A stretch of 64,000 bases of DNA from Geoalkalibacter halelectricus (GTDB lineage: Bacteria > Desulfobacterota > Desulfuromonadia > Desulfuromonadales > Geoalkalibacteraceae), in assembly GCF_025263685.1 (NCBI RefSeq), contig NZ_CP092109.1:3163001-3227000 (forward strand), read 5' to 3'. The notes under the pieces were generated by a model. That model was given only the letters and a program-made list of their open reading frames with translations. It ran no database searches and was not told the DNA's origin. A program made the position numbers and the translations under genes. This document shows, piece by piece, positions 61,981 through 64,000 of this stretch; the first letter of the stretch is position 1, and every line of letters starts with the position of its first letter.

Positions 61981-63627
61981 TTAATCGGCCGGCAGCAGCA
62001 GGGTAAAGGTGCTGCCCTCGCCGGGCAGGCTCTCGACCTCGATGCGCCCATGATGGGTCTCGGCGATGCCGAGGCTCACCGACAGCCCCAGGCCCGTGCC
62101 CTTGGTCGCTTCCTTGCTGGTGTAGAAGGGTGTGAAAATCCTCTGCAGATTCTCCGGCGCGATGCCCACGCCGTTGTCCCGCACGCTGAGCGCGGCCCAG
62201 GGGCGCTGGTCCTTCTCGACCAATCGCGATGCGACAACAATGGTTTTATCGCCCTCGGGCCTGGCCGTCAAGGCGTCACGGGCGTTGACCAGAAAGTTGG
62301 TCACCACCTGCTGGATCTGCTGGCCGTTGGCCATAACCGACGGCAGGGCGGGATCGAGATCCTCGACGATGTGGATCTGGCTGCGGTTGATCTGGTATTT
62401 GATGAGGCTGAGCACCCGGCGCACCTCGGCATTGAGATCCGTTTCCGCCATGGGCACCTGCTCCTGACGGGAAAAGGTCAGCAGATTCTGGATGATGCGC
62501 TTGCAGCGCAGGCCGCATTGAATGATGTCGGCAAGCGCCTCGCCTTCCACCGGCCGCCCCTCGAGGTCGCGCGCCAGCATCTGCGCGGTGCCGATGATCA
62601 CCGTCATGGGGCTGTTGAGTTCATGGGCGACGCCCGCGGCCATCTCGCCGATGGCGGCAAGCTTGGCGGACTGCACCAGGCGCGCCTCCATCTTGGTTTT
62701 TTCGGTGACGTCCTTCATGAACACGGTGATGGCCACCACCTGACCTTCCTCGTTGCAGACCGGGTAGTAGGAGATGTCGAAGATGTTGCCGGCAGTGGTC
62801 TGAGTGCGGTGGTGGAAAGGCCGGGCATGGCGCTTGACGTCCTCCACCGGACATTCACGGCACGGCTCGGGAAGTCCGTGGAGGCGCTCATGGCATTTGC
62901 CGCCGAGGCCGCGCAGCCAGTTGGCCATCATTTCCTCGGGCAGCCGATCGTTGTGCAGAAGCACGTTGTAGTCGGCATCGATAAGCACGATGGGATCGGT
63001 CACGGCGCGAAAGGTTTGCTCCCACTCTTTCTTGGCGCGAAAGACCTGCTTGTAGAGGTGAGCGTTCTTGATGCTGATGGCGAGTTGATCGGCCAGGTGC
63101 TGAACGAAACGCAGCTCCGCATCGCTGTAAGCATCCGGGTCGATGCTGCCGACCAGCAGCACGCCGATGACCTCGGTGCGCTCGATGACCGGTGCCGCCG
63201 CCAGGGACCGCAGGGGCGAGGGATAGGAGGCGTTGTGGCGCAGATGCGATTGGTAGCTGGGCTGGGGATCGAAAATTCCCGCCTGGCGGGTGCGGATGAC
63301 CTGCCAGGAAAGGGCATGATCGGGGAGGATTCCGGCCTCCATGAAATCCTTGGGCACCATGGATTTGAGTACCAGCTGGTCCTTGACCAGGGTCGCCAGG
63401 CCGAGAAAATCGCAGGGCAGCGCCTGGGGCAGCTTGGCGAAGGCGCGCTCCAGGATATCCTCCAGGGACATGTCGATGTTCATGTCGCGGGTGAGCTGCT
63501 GCAGGATCTCCAGGCGGCTGTTCTGCTTGAGGATCTCGGCGTTGCGCTGCTTAAGTTCGAGGTAATAGTTGAGCTTGGAGGAGTTCACCCCCGTGAGCTG
63601 CTCGATCAGCGTATTCTTGTCGCCCAT
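61981..63627 (-). CDS. Soluble GAF-PAS histidine kinase
   Basis: 548 residues from ATG 63627 (MGDKNTLIEQL), preceded by CAGGAGGGC. The N-terminal NSSKLNYYLELKQRN is like that of the kinase at 27665. Then a GAF domain (about 45-195), a PAS domain (about 205-310) containing KCHERLHG and PCRECPVEDV, HisKA with His335 (GVAHELNSP), and HATPase (GTGLGL). No membrane segment. The Cys pattern in the PAS recalls the kinases at 27665 and 36920. Partner is the regulator at 60452. Confidence 0.92.
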   Translation of the reverse strand: MGDKNTLIEQLTGVNSSKLNYYLELKQRNAEILKQNSRLEILQQLTRDMNIDMSLEDILERAFAKLPQALPCDFLGLATLVKDQLVLKSMVPKDFMEAGILPDHALSWQVIRTRQAGIFDPQPSYQSHLRHNASYPSPLRSLAAAPVIERTEVIGVLLVGSIDPDAYSDAELRFVQHLADQLAISIKNAHLYKQVFRAKKEWEQTFRAVTDPIVLIDADYNVLLHNDRLPEEMMANWLRGLGGKCHERLHGLPEPCRECPVEDVKRHARPFHHRTQTTAGNIFDISYYPVCNEEGQVVAITVFMKDVTEKTKMEARLVQSAKLAAIGEMAAGVAHELNSPMTVIIGTAQMLARDLEGRPVEGEALADIIQCGLRCKRIIQNLLTFSRQEQVPMAETDLNAEVRRVLSLIKYQINRSQIHIVEDLDPALPSVMANGQQIQQVVTNFLVNARDALTARPEGDKTIVVASRLVEKDQRPWAALSVRDNGVGIAPENLQRIFTPFYTSKEATKGTGLGLSVSLGIAETHHGRIEVESLPGEGSTFTLLLPAD

Positions 63628-63665
63628 GCCCTCCTGCCCCCTCCCGGTCGTCATCAGGGTCCGTC

Positions 63666-64000
63666 TCACAGCGCCCGGCGGAAAAGGTCTTCGAGGTCCG
63701 TGCGCGACGCTTCGCGGGGATTGGTCACCAGGCAGGCATCGCGCAAGGCGTTGCGGCTCAATTCGGGGATTACCGCCTCGTTCAGGCCCAGGGCAGCGAG
63801 CCCTTGATCGAGTCCGACATCGGCCAGCAGTTCGCGCACCGCCGTAATGGCGAGGACGGCGGCCCGCTCGGGCGCCAGACCGCGCACGTCCTTGCCGAAG
63901 GCGGAGGCTATCTTCTGGAAGCGCTCGGGGCAGGCCGGCAGGTTGAACTCCATGACATGGGGCAGCAGGGCGGCATTGCTCTCGCCATGGTGCTGGTCGA
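63666..64000 (-). CDS. Iron-containing alcohol dehydrogenase 3, N-terminal part beyond the window
   Basis: About 111 C-terminal residues are in view. The frame is open to the right edge (reading DQHHGESNAALLPHVMEFN), which contains the last metal-binding His of Fe-ADH enzymes, so an internal Met at 63953 is not the start. The end, ELSRNALRDACLVTNPREAS, is the typical C-terminus of the family. First known gene of an operon with the kinase at 61981 and the regulator at 60452, as for ADH1. Confidence 0.9.
   Translation of the reverse strand, partial: DQHHGESNAALLPHVMEFNLPACPERFQKIASAFGKDVRGLAPERAAVLAITAVRELLADVGLDQGLAALGLNEAVIPELSRNALRDACLVTNPREASRTDLEDLFRRAL

Noticed and set aside
63666-63953. 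Complete 95-residue protein starting at 63953
   Set aside because: The frame continues to the window edge with Fe-ADH sequence, so this is the C-terminal part of a larger gene.
1-64000. CRISPR array, rRNA, tRNA, prophage or transposase gene
   Set aside because: No regularly spaced repeats, no structural RNA signatures and no such protein families were seen by eye.

Overview
The window looks like the chromosome of a GC-rich, anaerobic, respiring bacterium of the Desulfuromonadales / Geobacter-Pelobacter-Desulfuromonas type. The evidence is the gene mix: selenocysteine formate dehydrogenases, a multiheme nitrite reductase, a tungsten-type aldehyde oxidoreductase, iron alcohol dehydrogenases, several NtrC-type regulators with sigma-54 promoters, and a heme-c sensor kinase. 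The genus is an inference. No rRNA, tRNA, CRISPR array, phage or transposase gene was seen. Both window edges cut genes: a hybrid kinase on the left and an iron alcohol dehydrogenase on the right.

Layout. 1-2.2 kb: 3' part of a hybrid sensor kinase. 2.4-7.7 kb: formate dehydrogenase operon 1 (Tat-exported selenoprotein, Fe-S subunit, NrfD/HybB-type membrane subunit). 7.7-12.7 kb: a three-component regulator on the minus strand (periplasmic binding protein, kinase, NtrC-type activator). 13.0-17.5 kb: formate dehydrogenase operon 2 with a cytochrome b subunit. 17.6-23.3 kb: a DsbA-like protein whose first active-site Cys is an in-frame TGA (predicted selenocysteine), a MauG-type diheme peroxidase, fdhE, an fdhD-mobA fusion and a radical SAM protein. 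23.7-26.0 kb: a porin / lipoprotein / DUF4242 / AmiS-UreI channel operon. 26.4-36.9 kb: two iron alcohol dehydrogenases with kinase and NtrC-type regulator, two radical SAM/SPASM proteins, a MoxR-CoxE pair and a small Cys/His-rich protein. 36.9-42.4 kb: kinases and single genes. 42.4-45.3 kb: OmpR-type regulator and nrfA-nrfH. 45.6-48.5 kb: tex and a NUDIX gene. 48.7-57.2 kb: a mycofactocin-type operon (mftA, mftB, mftC, OYE-family flavoenzyme, ETF alpha, fixC, fixX, ETF beta, mftF). 57.3-60.3 kb: a Moco/Tuco-like riboswitch, aldehyde:ferredoxin oxidoreductase, MoaD-like and MoeB-like genes. 60.4-64 kb: NtrC-type regulator, kinase and a third iron alcohol dehydrogenase.

How it fits together (inference). 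The window reads as an alcohol / aldehyde / formate oxidation island under sigma-54 control. Alcohols would be oxidised by iron alcohol dehydrogenases, aldehydes by the tungsten enzyme and formate by the two dehydrogenases. The mycofactocin operon makes a peptide-derived redox cofactor, and the OYE, ETF and FixCX genes in the same operon offer a route for its electrons to the quinone pool. Six good and one weaker sigma-54 promoter sequences stand before fdh1, fdh2, fdhD-mobA, the porin operon, two alcohol dehydrogenases and mftA. Several have dyads at activator-site distance. Three TGA codons, each followed at exactly 21 nt by a GGTCT-like apical loop, support three selenoproteins.
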